NCBI GenBank assembly: GCA_017517385.1
Contig: JAFWZG010000052.1
Span: 17,039 to 81,038, forward strand
Source: Akkermansia sp.
GTDB lineage: Bacteria > Verrucomicrobiota > Verrucomicrobiia > Verrucomicrobiales > Akkermansiaceae
DNA: 64,000 nt
Direction: 5' to 3'
Shown here in pieces: positions 44,608 to 52,522 of the stretch; within the stretch, counting starts at the first letter, position 1; every line of letters begins with the position of its first letter. The notes below the pieces were generated by a model. The model had not been told where the DNA came from, did no database searches, and saw only the letters and a program-made list of their open reading frames with translations. The translations under genes were made by a program, and so were the position numbers.

Positions 44608-45687
44608 ATGCTCATGAACTCTTCCAAAAGTATTTCGCCTTCAAAAATCAGCCTGTGTCTCAGTCGGCTGAATATGTGCTGTCTGGGGGCGGCCCTGGCT
44701 GTGGTAGCCTTTTCTGTTTGCTCGTGCCAGGCGAGGCAGGCTCGCTTTGCGGCGATAGGTGAGCTTATGAAAGACGGGGTGATTCAAACTCCCTCTGAGC
44801 TTTATACCAGAGTGTTGCCGAATGGTTCTACTCTGTTGGTCTCTGCTGCTGAAAAGGGTGATGAAGCCTTGGTGAGGCGCTTGCTCGTAGCGGGGGTGGA
44901 TCCAGACGGGCGGGCGTATAAGGGCAACTCTGTTCCGCTTACCCGCACACAGTCAGCTGCAGTGGTGCGTACTTTGCTTCAGTACGGGGCGGATGAGAAT
45001 GCTGTGGACTCCGCCGGTATGACTCCTTTGGGCTGGATGGCGTCTCTTGATAACATGGAGGGTGTGCGAGCTTTGCTGGCAGCCGGGGCTAAGGTGAATC
45101 CCGGCCGTCGAGCCATGCCGCCTCTGCTGAGTGCAGGCTCGCTCGGGGTGGCGGCCCAGCTGATAGCTGCCGGAGCTGATATTGATGGGGTATCTCCATC
45201 CGGCATGACTCCGCTGATGAAAGCATCATCTCGCGGGGAGGTGACTTTGGCCGAGCTGTATCTGGGAGCCGGTGCTCAGGTAAATGCGGTGGATGGTGCT
45301 GGTAATACGGCATTGCATGTGGCGCGTTCTGTTCCGATGGTGGAGCTTCTTGCTAGGAATGGTGCGGATGTGCGTGCGCTGAATGCGCGCGGCGAGTCCC
45401 CTCTGTTTGAAATTATGCACAGCGCTGAAATGGTGCGTGCTTTGGTGGCAGCGGGTGTACCCATGGATGTGGTTTCTGCTGAGCGGAAAATGACGGCCTT
45501 GCAGGTGATGCTTGCTGATGACCGCGAGTCTGATGATGCTATACTGGCGCTCATTGCGGCCGGGGCTGATGTGCGAGGGCGTACTCCGGAAGGGGATACC
45601 ACGGTGCAGCAGGCCAGTGCCCGCAGTACTGGCCGCCGATGGGCTATTATTCATGCTCTCATGCGGGCCGGAGCTCAGGCTGAGTAA
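44608..45687 (+). CDS. Exported ankyrin-repeat protein, possible lipoprotein
   Basis: The 359-residue protein has a signal-like N-terminus with hydrophobic core LGAALAVVAFSVCSC; the Cys pair may be a poorly conserved lipobox. About nine ankyrin repeats follow, such as TLLVSAAEKGDEALVRRLL, TPLGWMASLDNMEGVRALL, TPLMKASSRGEVTLAELYL, TALHVARSVPMVELLARN and TALQVMLADDRESDDAILAL. The open frame reaches back to a TTG at 44566, but that TTG is the promoter -35 box, so a start at 44608 or 44614 is more likely. It is probably anchored in the envelope. Its ligand is unknown. Confidence 0.8.
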   Translation: MLMNSSKSISPSKISLCLSRLNMCCLGAALAVVAFSVCSCQARQARFAAIGELMKDGVIQTPSELYTRVLPNGSTLLVSAAEKGDEALVRRLLVAGVDPDGRAYKGNSVPLTRTQSAAVVRTLLQYGADENAVDSAGMTPLGWMASLDNMEGVRALLAAGAKVNPGRRAMPPLLSAGSLGVAAQLIAAGADIDGVSPSGMTPLMKASSRGEVTLAELYLGAGAQVNAVDGAGNTALHVARSVPMVELLARNGADVRALNARGESPLFEIMHSAEMVRALVAAGVPMDVVSAERKMTALQVMLADDRESDDAILALIAAGADVRGRTPEGDTTVQQASARSTGRRWAIIHALMRAGAQAE

Positions 45688-45705
45688 GCTTGCTTGCAGT
45701 CTTTG

Positions 45706-45737
45706 TAAAAAATAAGGCGAGTCAAATGACCCGCCTT
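45706..45737 (-). terminator. Intrinsic terminator of thioredoxin-like gene 45760-46707
   Basis: An 11-bp stem with one mismatch (45714-45724 against 45727-45737) is followed on the minus strand by ATTTTTTAC. It lies between the convergent ankyrin and thioredoxin-like genes. Confidence 0.75.
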
Positions 45738-45759
45738 GTAATATTTCGGGGCTTGCCAA

Positions 45760-46707
45760 TTAGCGGCGCGCGCGCATCTGCTGAACTTTTTGCAGCAGTG
45801 CTTCCGGATTTTCAAAAGTTTTACGCAGTTCTGCTATCATCTGCTCTCTGATATCCTCCGGATAGCTGATTTCTGCTTCACCAAGAACATAATCACGGGC
45901 CTTGAGTACGTCCTCTACTGTTTGGGCGTGGTACAGCATAGCGTTCAAGCAAGGGAAAATCACGACGGAGCGCTTGCGCTCCATAATTAGCTCTCGGTTT
46001 AAGGGATGAGCCTCCGCCAGATAACGGTTGAATATTTCCGTCTGAATCTGGAAGTTGCGGTGGTGGGCACGTACCTCATTCATGAGACTTTGCATCTGAG
46101 CATTGGCGGCCACTAGGCTTCTCAGGCCGAGCGTATCTTCGGGGTCTGTCTCCTCAATTTCCTTGCGGATTGTTTCCAACGTGGATTGATAATTAGAGGG
46201 GAAATCCTTGTAAATCTCAAAGAGTGCGCGAGCTTTATCCAGCCCGCTGAGAGCTCTAGCAGCAGCAAGCCGGCGGCCGCGTTCGATGGCCTCATCCAGT
46301 ATCACCGTGGTGGATTCCACATTCGGGCGAGCTCCGGAGAAGCCTCCCAGTACCTCACCATCAGCATTCAGCACCAGCAGTGTGGGGAAGCCGCGTACGC
46401 CATAGCGGTTGCACAGTTCTTGACGAGCTGCTCTTACTTCATCCGGAATGGCACGGCGGGGGATATCTACCTCCACCAGCACAAGCTTGTCAGCTGCGTA
46501 GCTTTCAAACTCGGGCTTAGCAAGTACGTCTCTCTTCAGGCGGATGCAGTAACCGCACCAGTCAGAGCCGGTAAAGTTTACCAGAATGGCTTTTCCCTGC
46601 TGCGCGGCTTGTTCGCGCGCTGCGTTCAAATCAGTCATCCATTCTGCTGCCATAGCCGGAGCTATGATAGCTGCCAGCCCCATAGGTACGATTACACTTC
46701 GAAACAT
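45760..46707 (-). CDS. Secreted thioredoxin-like protein with C-terminal helical module (paralogue)
   Basis: The 315-residue protein parallels the 43420 gene: signal peptide (GLAAIIAPAMA), EWMTDLNAAREQAAQQGKA, FTGSDWCGYCIRLKRDVL (Cys51 and Cys54), the cis-Pro strand VRGFPTLLVLNADG, a helical middle, and the module TVEDVLKARDYVLGE with FENPEALLQKVQQM. The start is set at MFRSVIVPM because TTGCAG-17-CAGAAT ends 6 nt before that ATG; five extra in-frame codons upstream overlap the -10 box. It is monocistronic with a terminator. A role in periplasmic thiol chemistry is inferred. Confidence 0.85.
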   Translation of the reverse strand: MFRSVIVPMGLAAIIAPAMAAEWMTDLNAAREQAAQQGKAILVNFTGSDWCGYCIRLKRDVLAKPEFESYAADKLVLVEVDIPRRAIPDEVRAARQELCNRYGVRGFPTLLVLNADGEVLGGFSGARPNVESTTVILDEAIERGRRLAAARALSGLDKARALFEIYKDFPSNYQSTLETIRKEIEETDPEDTLGLRSLVAANAQMQSLMNEVRAHHRNFQIQTEIFNRYLAEAHPLNRELIMERKRSVVIFPCLNAMLYHAQTVEDVLKARDYVLGEAEISYPEDIREQMIAELRKTFENPEALLQKVQQMRARR

Positions 46708-46713
46708 AGGTAT

Positions 46714-46742
46714 ATTCTGCACTCCTTCATGAGGCTCTGCAA
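46714..46742 (-). promoter_or_regulatory. Promoter of thioredoxin-like gene 45760-46707, leaderless type
   Basis: On the minus strand TTGCAG (46737-46742), 17 bp, CAGAAT (46714-46719), then 6 nt to the ATG at 46707. Confidence 0.65.
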
Positions 46743-46764
46743 GCTAAAACTGCCCGCAAGACGT

Positions 46765-46799
46765 AAAAAATCCCGCCCGAAAGTGAATCCGGGCGGGAT
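46765..46799 (-). terminator. Intrinsic terminator of kdsB-uppS
   Basis: A perfect 10-bp GC-rich stem (46770-46779 against 46790-46799) is followed on the minus strand by TTTTTTA. Confidence 0.88.
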
Positions 46800-46817
46800 A
46801 TGAGGAAAATCTGCTTC

Positions 46818-47543
46818 TTAGCGTTTACCGAATCTGCGGTTTCTTCCATGGTAGGATTGCAACGCTTCATCAAGTTCTGTGCGTCCGAAGTCCGGCCAGA
46901 GTACATCCGTAATCCAGAGCTCGGAATAGCTAATCTGCCAGAGCAGGTAATTAGAGATGCGCATTTCTCCGGAGGTGCGGATGAGTAAATCCGGATCCGG
47001 CATGCCGGCTGTGTACAGATGCGATTCCATAAGCTCCGGGGTGATATCCTCTGGCTTGAGCTCACCTTTCTGCACTTTTTCAGCGAGGCTTCTAGCGGCT
47101 GCTGTGATTTCCTGACGGGAGCCATAGGAAAGAGCCAGCACGAGGTTCATAGCTGTATTATTTGCCGTTTTCTCTAGGCAAATCTCCAGCTGTTTGCGGC
47201 AGGACTTCGGCAGCATGTGCAGCTCCCCGATGGCATGTAGACGTACGTTCTTTTCCATCAGCTCCGGCAGACGACCTTTCAGGTAGCTCGCCAGCATGTT
47301 CATCAGGTATGTTACCTCTATTTTGGAGCGCCCCCAGTTTTCTGTTGAAAAGGCGTAGAGCGTGAGCCAGGGGATACCTTTCTCAATGCAGAGGTCCAGT
47401 ACTCGCTGCACAGTTTCGCCGCCCCGTTCATGGCCTTTGGCACGGGGGACTTTATGCTGCTCCGCCCAGCGGCCATTGCCATCCATGATGATGGCAATGT
47501 GCTGCGGGATATTCAGCCCTGCTGTGGGTGAATCAGAGCTCAT
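46818..47543 (-). CDS. uppS: Isoprenyl transferase (undecaprenyl diphosphate synthase)
   Basis: UppS elongates farnesyl diphosphate to the C55 carrier lipid for peptidoglycan and LPS. The protein of about 241 residues has HIAIIMDGNGRWAEQ (catalytic Asp), KGHERGGETVQRVLDLC, LTLYAFSTENWGRSK, LALSYGSRQEI and the C-terminal DPDLLIRTSGEMRISNYLLW followed by YSELWITDVLWPDF. All are family hallmarks. Its ATG overlaps the end of kdsB by 11 nt (an ATG three codons earlier is also possible), so the two are translated from one mRNA. Confidence 0.96.
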   Translation of the reverse strand: MSSDSPTAGLNIPQHIAIIMDGNGRWAEQHKVPRAKGHERGGETVQRVLDLCIEKGIPWLTLYAFSTENWGRSKIEVTYLMNMLASYLKGRLPELMEKNVRLHAIGELHMLPKSCRKQLEICLEKTANNTAMNLVLALSYGSRQEITAAARSLAEKVQKGELKPEDITPELMESHLYTAGMPDPDLLIRTSGEMRISNYLLWQISYSELWITDVLWPDFGRTELDEALQSYHGRNRRFGKR

Positions 47544-48354
47544 ACTCACCATATTCAGCGAGAATTGCTTCCACTCGCTCGATGTCCTCCGGGGAATCTA
47601 CGCCGCTTGTCGTCTTGCGGCCACGATAGTCTACCTCAACCATCTTCACGCGCAGGCCATTGTAGAGGAAGCGCATCTGCTCCAGTCCTTCCACGCAGCC
47701 CATTTCGTAATCGCTCTCGGGTAGCTCGAAATAGTTTTTCAGCGCGGAATAGGTGTAGGAATACAGGCCCACATGGCGGCGCACAGGGCTCTTAGGAAGA
47801 GTGGCGCGAGCTTTCTCGGGCTTACGGATGGCCGGGATTGTACTCTTGGAGAAGGCCATGGCGTAGCCGTCCTTATCCACTAGAACCGTGGTGCCGCTGT
47901 ACGGGGTGGTCTTCTTGCTTTCCACTAGGCGGTCATACTCATTCCAGTCCAAGTGAATGCAGGGGGTGAATACATCTGCCGGGGCGGCTTTCCATGCATC
48001 AATGAGCTGCTGGATGACCCAAGGCGGGCACAGCGGGTTATCACCCTGAAGATTGATGATGAAGCCGGGGGCTTCTGCCTGCTGGCTTACGGCGTCCCAG
48101 CAACGCTCCGTGCCGCTGCGGCAGGTCTCGGCTGTCATGACTGCCGGTATGTCGGCACCGGTGCAGAAGTCGAGAATTCGGGTGTCATCCGTTGCCACTA
48201 CGTAATGGCAATTTTCATTGTGGCGGCAGATGGACTCCGCGATGTCCGCTACACGGCGAATCATTTCTTTTCCGGCGATTTTGACCAAAGGCTTGCCCGG
48301 TAAGCGCGTGGAGGCGTAACGGGCCGGGATGACGATTAAAATGGACTCTGACAT
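47533..48354 (-). CDS. kdsB: 3-deoxy-manno-octulosonate (KDO) cytidylyltransferase
   Basis: KdsB activates KDO with CTP to CMP-KDO for the LPS inner core. The 273-residue protein has the nucleotide-binding IVIPARYASTRLPGKPL, YVVATDDTRILDFC, VMTAETCRSGTERCWDAV, INLQGDNPLCPP and HVGLYSYTYSALKNY. Its presence indicates an LPS-type outer membrane. It forms an operon with uppS. Its promoter lies about 36 nt upstream, so this message has a leader. Confidence 0.93.
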   Translation of the reverse strand: MSESILIVIPARYASTRLPGKPLVKIAGKEMIRRVADIAESICRHNENCHYVVATDDTRILDFCTGADIPAVMTAETCRSGTERCWDAVSQQAEAPGFIINLQGDNPLCPPWVIQQLIDAWKAAPADVFTPCIHLDWNEYDRLVESKKTTPYSGTTVLVDKDGYAMAFSKSTIPAIRKPEKARATLPKSPVRRHVGLYSYTYSALKNYFELPESDYEMGCVEGLEQMRFLYNGLRVKMVEVDYRGRKTTSGVDSPEDIERVEAILAEYGEYEL

Positions 48355-48390
48355 ATCTGTTTATGAGTGAAGGTGATTTTCTCTTTCGTT

Positions 48391-48419
48391 ATTCTACCTT
48401 GTCATGCCTCGTTTGCCAA
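48391..48419 (-). promoter_or_regulatory. Promoter of kdsB-uppS
   Basis: On the minus strand TTGGCA (48414-48419), 17 bp, TAGAAT (48391-48396), then 36 nt to the ATG at 48354. Confidence 0.7.
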
Positions 48420-48461
48420 GTAAAAACGTGTTGTAAGCGGGCGGAAATGCAGGATTTCCGC

Positions 48462-48490
48462 TTGACAAGCGCCAAAGAAGGCACTAATAT
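48462..48490 (+). promoter_or_regulatory. Promoter of secreted protein gene 48498, leaderless type
   Basis: TTGACA (48462-48467), 17 bp, TAATAT (48485-48490), then 7 nt to the ATG at 48498. Confidence 0.78.
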
Positions 48491-48497
48491 TCACCAT

Positions 48498-48890
48498 ATG
48501 AAGAGTTTCTGTATAGCGACGGTTCTTTGCTATGCCACGGTATGTGTGGCTCAGGCTGCGACGGAGGAGGAAGTGTGCGCTGAGTTGGAGAGCAGGCTTG
48601 CTGCGCAGGTGGAACTTCTTTCCGGCGTGACGGATGCCCCAAGCGCCGCTGCGGCAGTGAACCCGCTCAATGAGAATCTTGCTCAGCTTGCCGCACTTAA
48701 CAATGTTATTCCCTCAGACAAACTCTGGAGTTTCATTGATAATAATCTGGAGGTGAAGCTGGAGCTTATTGAACAGCTGCAGCTCCTCAGTGTGCAGTAT
48801 TATAGGCTTCAGCAGGAAAGTTTTTATTCCTGTGCCGAGTTGGAACGAGCCCTTACGCCTTATCTTAAGGCCTCCGAGGCCGCTCAGTAA
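48498..48890 (+). CDS. Small secreted helical protein of unknown function
   Basis: The 130-residue protein starts MKSFCIATVLCYATVCVAQA, a signal peptide probably cleaved after AQA. The mature part is helical and acidic with three Cys (VCAELE, SFYSCAELERAL), which could form a disulfide. An in-frame extension to 48363 is rejected because the promoter lies inside it. The last 26 nt overlap the 3' end of the convergent AP2-like gene. No family is recognised. Confidence 0.7.
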   Translation: MKSFCIATVLCYATVCVAQAATEEEVCAELESRLAAQVELLSGVTDAPSAAAAVNPLNENLAQLAALNNVIPSDKLWSFIDNNLEVKLELIEQLQLLSVQYYRLQQESFYSCAELERALTPYLKASEAAQ

Positions 48891-49155
48891 CAGAGGCTTC
48901 TTTTTGCCGTAGGAGTTCCTGCAGGTGCGCCAATTCCGCATCCATGTATTCCGGCAGTTTGTCTTTGTGTTGGGACATCTGTGAGAATACTTCATCGCGG
49001 TAATTAATGGCCTCGCGGTATGAATCTTCTTCCGAGCCATACTGCAGGTCCGAGAAATAGCGTGTGATAATGCGGCCACAGCGCTGGATGCTTACTCTCC
49101 AGCCCTGAAAGTCCGTGTTTTCATACGTGTAGCGGGTGATGTTTTTGTTTTTCAT
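48865..49155 (-). CDS. Small AP2-like DNA-binding domain protein
   Basis: The 96-residue protein contains WRVSIQRCGRIITRYFSDLQ and YGSEEDSYREAINYRDEVF. This matches the short three-strand plus helix pattern of bacterial AP2/ERF-like domains (GW.v.i.r.Gk...k.FSD..yG..eeAl..A..yRD). Such domains bind DNA in plant factors and in some phage integrases and homing endonucleases. Here the domain stands almost alone with a helical C-terminus. It may be a regulator or a remnant of a mobile element. It overlaps the convergent gene by 26 nt. Confidence 0.6.
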   Translation of the reverse strand: MKNKNITRYTYENTDFQGWRVSIQRCGRIITRYFSDLQYGSEEDSYREAINYRDEVFSQMSQHKDKLPEYMDAELAHLQELLRQKEASVTERPRRP

Positions 49156-49243
49156 GGGAGTCAGGGTTTAGTATCTCTGACGTTGCTGGTGGGGAATTGG
49201 TTCAATAACATGCAGGAAGAATAATTTAGCGTGGAAAAGATGT

Positions 49244-49272
49244 TTGACTTTGCTTGGAGTATATGCTAGTAT
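49244..49272 (+). promoter_or_regulatory. Promoter of the 49301-51017 secreted-protein operon
   Basis: TTGACT (49244-49249), 17 bp, TAGTAT (49267-49272). The leader to the ATG at 49301 is about 22 nt. Confidence 0.7.
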
Positions 49273-49300
49273 GCACCCAAGCGTACGAGCTGCTGATGAT

Positions 49301-49855
49301 ATGAGGTATTTAAGATTCACATGGCTGACGATAATGGCTGCTTTTGCTGTGCTTACCCCTGCGGTTTCCGCTGCTGAGGATGACAATGCGCCCCGTACTC
49401 GTGCGGAGGAGCGCCGTGCTCTGCGCGAGCGCGAGCGAAAGGCTCGAGAAGAGCTGCGCCGTGCTCGTCGTGCCGGTGATGAGCAGGCTATTGCAATGGC
49501 TGAGGAAGAGCTCGCTGATATTGAGCGCGCCAGTAATAGCGCCAGAGCTCAGAATGCTAATCTGGATGGCGAGTTCAATGCGTTGCGTGAAGCACAAGCT
49601 CTACTGGCTGAGGTGAATGATGAGCAATCTGCCAAGAACGCCGCCCGTAAAATATCCTCTTTGTTCGGGCGTCTGCCGGTGCCGGTAGAAATGTCTGATG
49701 CCGATATTGAGCAGTGGTCCATTGAGCAGAATAAGGTGAGCGCTCAGATGGAACGCTTGCGCAATGAGCCTTATTTTGAGTCTTCCGGTCTTCAGGAAGC
49801 TTGGACAAATGTAACTGATCCTTTCTCCCGTAGGCGCGCTCAGAGGCGCCGATAA
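49301..49855 (+). CDS. Secreted coiled-coil-rich protein of unknown function
   Basis: The 184-residue protein has a signal peptide (FTWLTIMAAFAVLTPAVSA) followed by a highly charged helical stretch at about 28-95 (RAEERRALRERERKAREELR and onward) that probably forms a coiled coil. A helical region follows with a very basic end (RRRAQRRR). The ATG at 49301 is chosen because it begins the signal peptide and lies downstream of the promoter. It is first in a likely operon with the 49862 and 50373 genes (gaps of 6 and 10 nt). No family is recognised. Confidence 0.7.
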   Translation: MRYLRFTWLTIMAAFAVLTPAVSAAEDDNAPRTRAEERRALRERERKAREELRRARRAGDEQAIAMAEEELADIERASNSARAQNANLDGEFNALREAQALLAEVNDEQSAKNAARKISSLFGRLPVPVEMSDADIEQWSIEQNKVSAQMERLRNEPYFESSGLQEAWTNVTDPFSRRRAQRRR

Positions 49856-49861
49856 AAAGGT

Positions 49862-50362
49862 ATGCGCTATATCCTTACCATGCTGGTTATGCTGCCCCTG
49901 TTAGTAACAGCGGCTGAATCAGCTGGTAGCCTGACGCTGGATCCCGCTGAGATGGAGCGCGCCCGGCGGCAGGTATTCGGTGGCGCGGGAGTACGCGCCA
50001 CGTATGAGGATACTCCCGCTCCGGCTAATCCCGTCGTTCCTGCTCAGTCTTCGGAAGTTGTGCGTTGGCAAGCAGCTTTTGCCGCTGCTGGAACGGATTT
50101 GATGCCAGTGCTTCTGCTAGCGCTTCTTCAGGATATGAACCCCACAGTACCCATGGCCGCGAATGTGGAAGCGTATGCTGAGGCCCTCGCTTTGCACCGT
50201 AAGGCTGCGGCCGGGAATACGGATGCTTGTATTCAGCTGGCTGACGCATTCAGAGTAGGGTACCTGAATAGCGGTATAAAACTGCCGTACAGTGAGCAAC
50301 TTGCTGAGTTCGTGTTGCGCCGCGGTGGTATTGTTCCTGTAAAATCTTACCCCCCCAAATAA
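49862..50362 (+). CDS. Secreted protein of unknown function
   Basis: The 166-residue protein has a signal peptide (YILTMLVMLPLLVTAAESAG). The mature part contains a Pro/Ala linker and then helical repeats (VEAYAEALALHRKAAAGNTD then ACIQLADAFRVGYLNSGIKL) that look like a single degenerate Sel1/TPR unit. It follows the coiled-coil gene by 6 nt and has a rare purine-rich stretch (AAAAAGG) before the ATG. The following gene is a thioredoxin-like protein, so a link to envelope redox chemistry is possible. Confidence 0.65.
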   Translation: MRYILTMLVMLPLLVTAAESAGSLTLDPAEMERARRQVFGGAGVRATYEDTPAPANPVVPAQSSEVVRWQAAFAAAGTDLMPVLLLALLQDMNPTVPMAANVEAYAEALALHRKAAAGNTDACIQLADAFRVGYLNSGIKLPYSEQLAEFVLRRGGIVPVKSYPPK

Positions 50363-50372
50363 AGAGATAATT

Positions 50373-51017
50373 ATGATTAAAGCAATCAGACTGATGACAC
50401 TGGCTCTGGGCCTGCTGGTAGCAGCTCCTGAGACTGCGAGTGCACAGGAGCGTGAATCCTCCTCCACTCCTACTGCTAGACAGGAGCGCCGCAGCGCTTC
50501 TTCCAACCGTCGCCAGGCTCGTAACCGCCGCGCTAGGGCCGGTGCCGTTCCGCAGGCTCTTAAGCGAGTGCGCCGTGTTAGTGGCCGCGTTAATCAGAAC
50601 GCGCTCGTCTACATATATTTGCAGTCCGCCAGCTGGTGTGGCCCCTGCCGCCAAGCTATGCCGGATGTCGTGGAGGAGTATAAGAAAATGCGCCGTGATG
50701 GCCGCGCTGAAATCGTTCTTATCGGTTGGGACCAATCGGCGGACGAAGTGAAGTCCTATATTGAAGAATATCGCTGTCGTATGCCCGCTGTGTTCCGCGA
50801 GGCCCGCAATGTGGACCGTCTGCCCGGTTTCTCTATGGCTAGCGGAATTCCTACCGCCACCATGGTGGATGCCGATGGTAAGGTTCTCATGAACGGTTCT
50901 CCCCAATCCGTTGTGCCTGCATGGCAGGCTCAGGTGGAGCGGATTGAAGCTGAGCGTCAGGCTGCTCAGGAGGCTGAGGCTGCTGAGGCTGATGAGCCTT
51001 CCACTGATAACGAGTGA
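50373..51017 (+). CDS. Secreted TlpA-like thioredoxin-fold protein
   Basis: The 214-residue protein has a signal peptide (LALGLLVAAPETASA), a basic Arg/Ser-rich linker, and a thioredoxin fold with SASWCGPCRQAMPDVVEEY (Cys89 and Cys92) and the cis-Pro loop ASGIPTATMVDADGK. The tail is Ala/Glu-rich. WCGPC and a missing membrane anchor point to a soluble periplasmic reductase or oxidase. It is paralogous to the 53055 gene. It is last in an operon behind two secreted proteins of unknown function. Confidence 0.85.
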   Translation: MIKAIRLMTLALGLLVAAPETASAQERESSSTPTARQERRSASSNRRQARNRRARAGAVPQALKRVRRVSGRVNQNALVYIYLQSASWCGPCRQAMPDVVEEYKKMRRDGRAEIVLIGWDQSADEVKSYIEEYRCRMPAVFREARNVDRLPGFSMASGIPTATMVDADGKVLMNGSPQSVVPAWQAQVERIEAERQAAQEAEAAEADEPSTDNE

Positions 51018-51091
51018 TAAACATTTATCCGCTCATTTTGCGGCGTGCCGGAGCATTGTGAAGGCACGCCGTGTATTTGTTCTATACTTTG

Positions 51092-52447
51092 ATGGATTTA
51101 TTCACACCTTTTGGGCGTAATGAGGCTCCGCAGCAGGAGAAAGCCGCAGTCGCTATGCCTTTGGCTGCCCGCATGCGGCCGGAGTCTCTTGCAGAGGTCG
51201 CCGGGCAGCAGCATTTGCTTGCTCCCGGTAAGCTCCTTCGCCGAGCTATTGAGACGGATCGCTTCTCATCCCTCATTTTCTACGGCCCTCCCGGTGTGGG
51301 GAAGACTACGCTGGCCTACGTTATAGCCCGGCAGACGAGCGCTTACTTCGTCATGCTTAATGGCGTGGAATCAAACGTGAGCGATATCCGTGAGAAAATC
51401 GCGGAGGCTAAGGCGCGTGAAGCGATGCATGGCCAGCGCACCATCCTTTTTGTGGATGAGCTTCACCGCTTCAACAAGGCCCAGCAGGATGTGCTGTTGC
51501 CGCACTTGGAGCGAGGAACTGTGCGTTTCATCGGTGCGACAACGGAGAATCCCTACTTCGCCATCAATTCGGCTATGCTCTCTCGCTCTCAGATTTTTCC
51601 GCTGGAGCCTGTGCAGGATACCGAGATTATCTCACTACTGCGCCGCGCGGCTTCGGACCCGGAGAGGGGGTTAGGGTACATGAAGCTCCGAGTGGCGGAT
51701 GATGCTTTTGCTCACCTTGCGCTGAAGGCGGATGGTGATGTTCGCAAAGCTCTTACGGCGCTTGAGGTGGCTGTGCTTTCTACTCCTGCCTCAGCTGATG
51801 GTGTGGTGTATGTTGACCTTGCTGTGGCCGAGGAATCCATCCAGAAAAAAGCCATAAAGTATGACCGGGCAGGGGATGGCCATTATGATACTATCTCCGC
51901 CTTCATTAAATCCATGCGTGGGAGTGACCCGGATGCCGCTCTCTACTGGCTGGCTTATATGCTAAATGCCGGCGAGGATATCCGCTTTATTGCTCGTCGA
52001 CTCGTTATTTGCGCGAGTGAGGACGTGGGGCTGGCGGATTCCAACGCTTTGCGCGTGGCACTTGCGGCAGCTCAGGCAGCTGAAATGGTTGGTATGCCCG
52101 AGGCTCGCATTCCTCTGGCTCATGCCACGGTGTATATCGCCACGGCGCCCAAGAGCAATGCTGCCTATGCTGCTATTAATGCCGCTCTGCAGGATGTGCG
52201 CGAAGGGAAAACTCTTGCCGTACCGGACCACTTGGCCACTCCCACTCGCAAGAAACTTGCTCGCCTGCGTGGCGTGTCCGAGGAGGATACTGATTACAAA
52301 TACGCCCACGACTTTGGTGATGACCATTACGTGCCCCAGGCCTACTTACCCGAAGGACGCGTGTATTATCACCCCACTACCAATGGCATGGAACTGCGCA
52401 TTACTGAGCGCATGGAGTATCTTAAGAAACTCCGAGAAAATCAGTGA
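51092..52447 (+). CDS. rarA: Replication-associated recombination ATPase RarA/MgsA
   Basis: RarA is an AAA+ ATPase of the clamp-loader group that acts at stalled replication forks. The protein of about 451 residues has PLAARMRPESLAEVAGQQHL, Walker A GPPGVGKTT, Walker B ILFVDELHRFNKAQQD and sensor 1 FIGATTENPYFAINSAMLSR. The lid follows, and the RarA C-terminal domain includes YDTISAFIKSMRGSDPDAAL, YWLAYMLNAGEDIRFIARR and the final GDDHYVPQAYLPE. The ATG at 51092 (MDLFTPF) fits the family N-terminus better than the upstream in-frame start. A TATACT lies 3 nt before it, but a -35 box is unclear. Confidence 0.95.
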   Translation: MDLFTPFGRNEAPQQEKAAVAMPLAARMRPESLAEVAGQQHLLAPGKLLRRAIETDRFSSLIFYGPPGVGKTTLAYVIARQTSAYFVMLNGVESNVSDIREKIAEAKAREAMHGQRTILFVDELHRFNKAQQDVLLPHLERGTVRFIGATTENPYFAINSAMLSRSQIFPLEPVQDTEIISLLRRAASDPERGLGYMKLRVADDAFAHLALKADGDVRKALTALEVAVLSTPASADGVVYVDLAVAEESIQKKAIKYDRAGDGHYDTISAFIKSMRGSDPDAALYWLAYMLNAGEDIRFIARRLVICASEDVGLADSNALRVALAAAQAAEMVGMPEARIPLAHATVYIATAPKSNAAYAAINAALQDVREGKTLAVPDHLATPTRKKLARLRGVSEEDTDYKYAHDFGDDHYVPQAYLPEGRVYYHPTTNGMELRITERMEYLKKLRENQ

Positions 52448-52467
52448 TTTTATGACGCTAAATGAAA

Positions 52468-52503
52468 AACACCCGCACCGATTAAGGCTGCGGGTGTTTG
52501 TTT
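52468..52503. terminator. Bidirectional terminator between rarA and nitroreductase genes
   Basis: A perfect 10-bp stem (52468-52477 against 52489-52498) is flanked by T-rich sequence on the plus strand and by TTTTT on the minus strand. It lies between two convergent genes. Confidence 0.8.
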
Positions 52504-52522
52504 GCTTGTTTGAAGTCGTTTA

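Noticed and set aside
44364..44627. Minus-strand open frame of 87 codons upstream of the thioredoxin-like gene
   Set aside because: It overlaps the thioredoxin promoter and the start of the divergent ankyrin gene, and no family is recognised.
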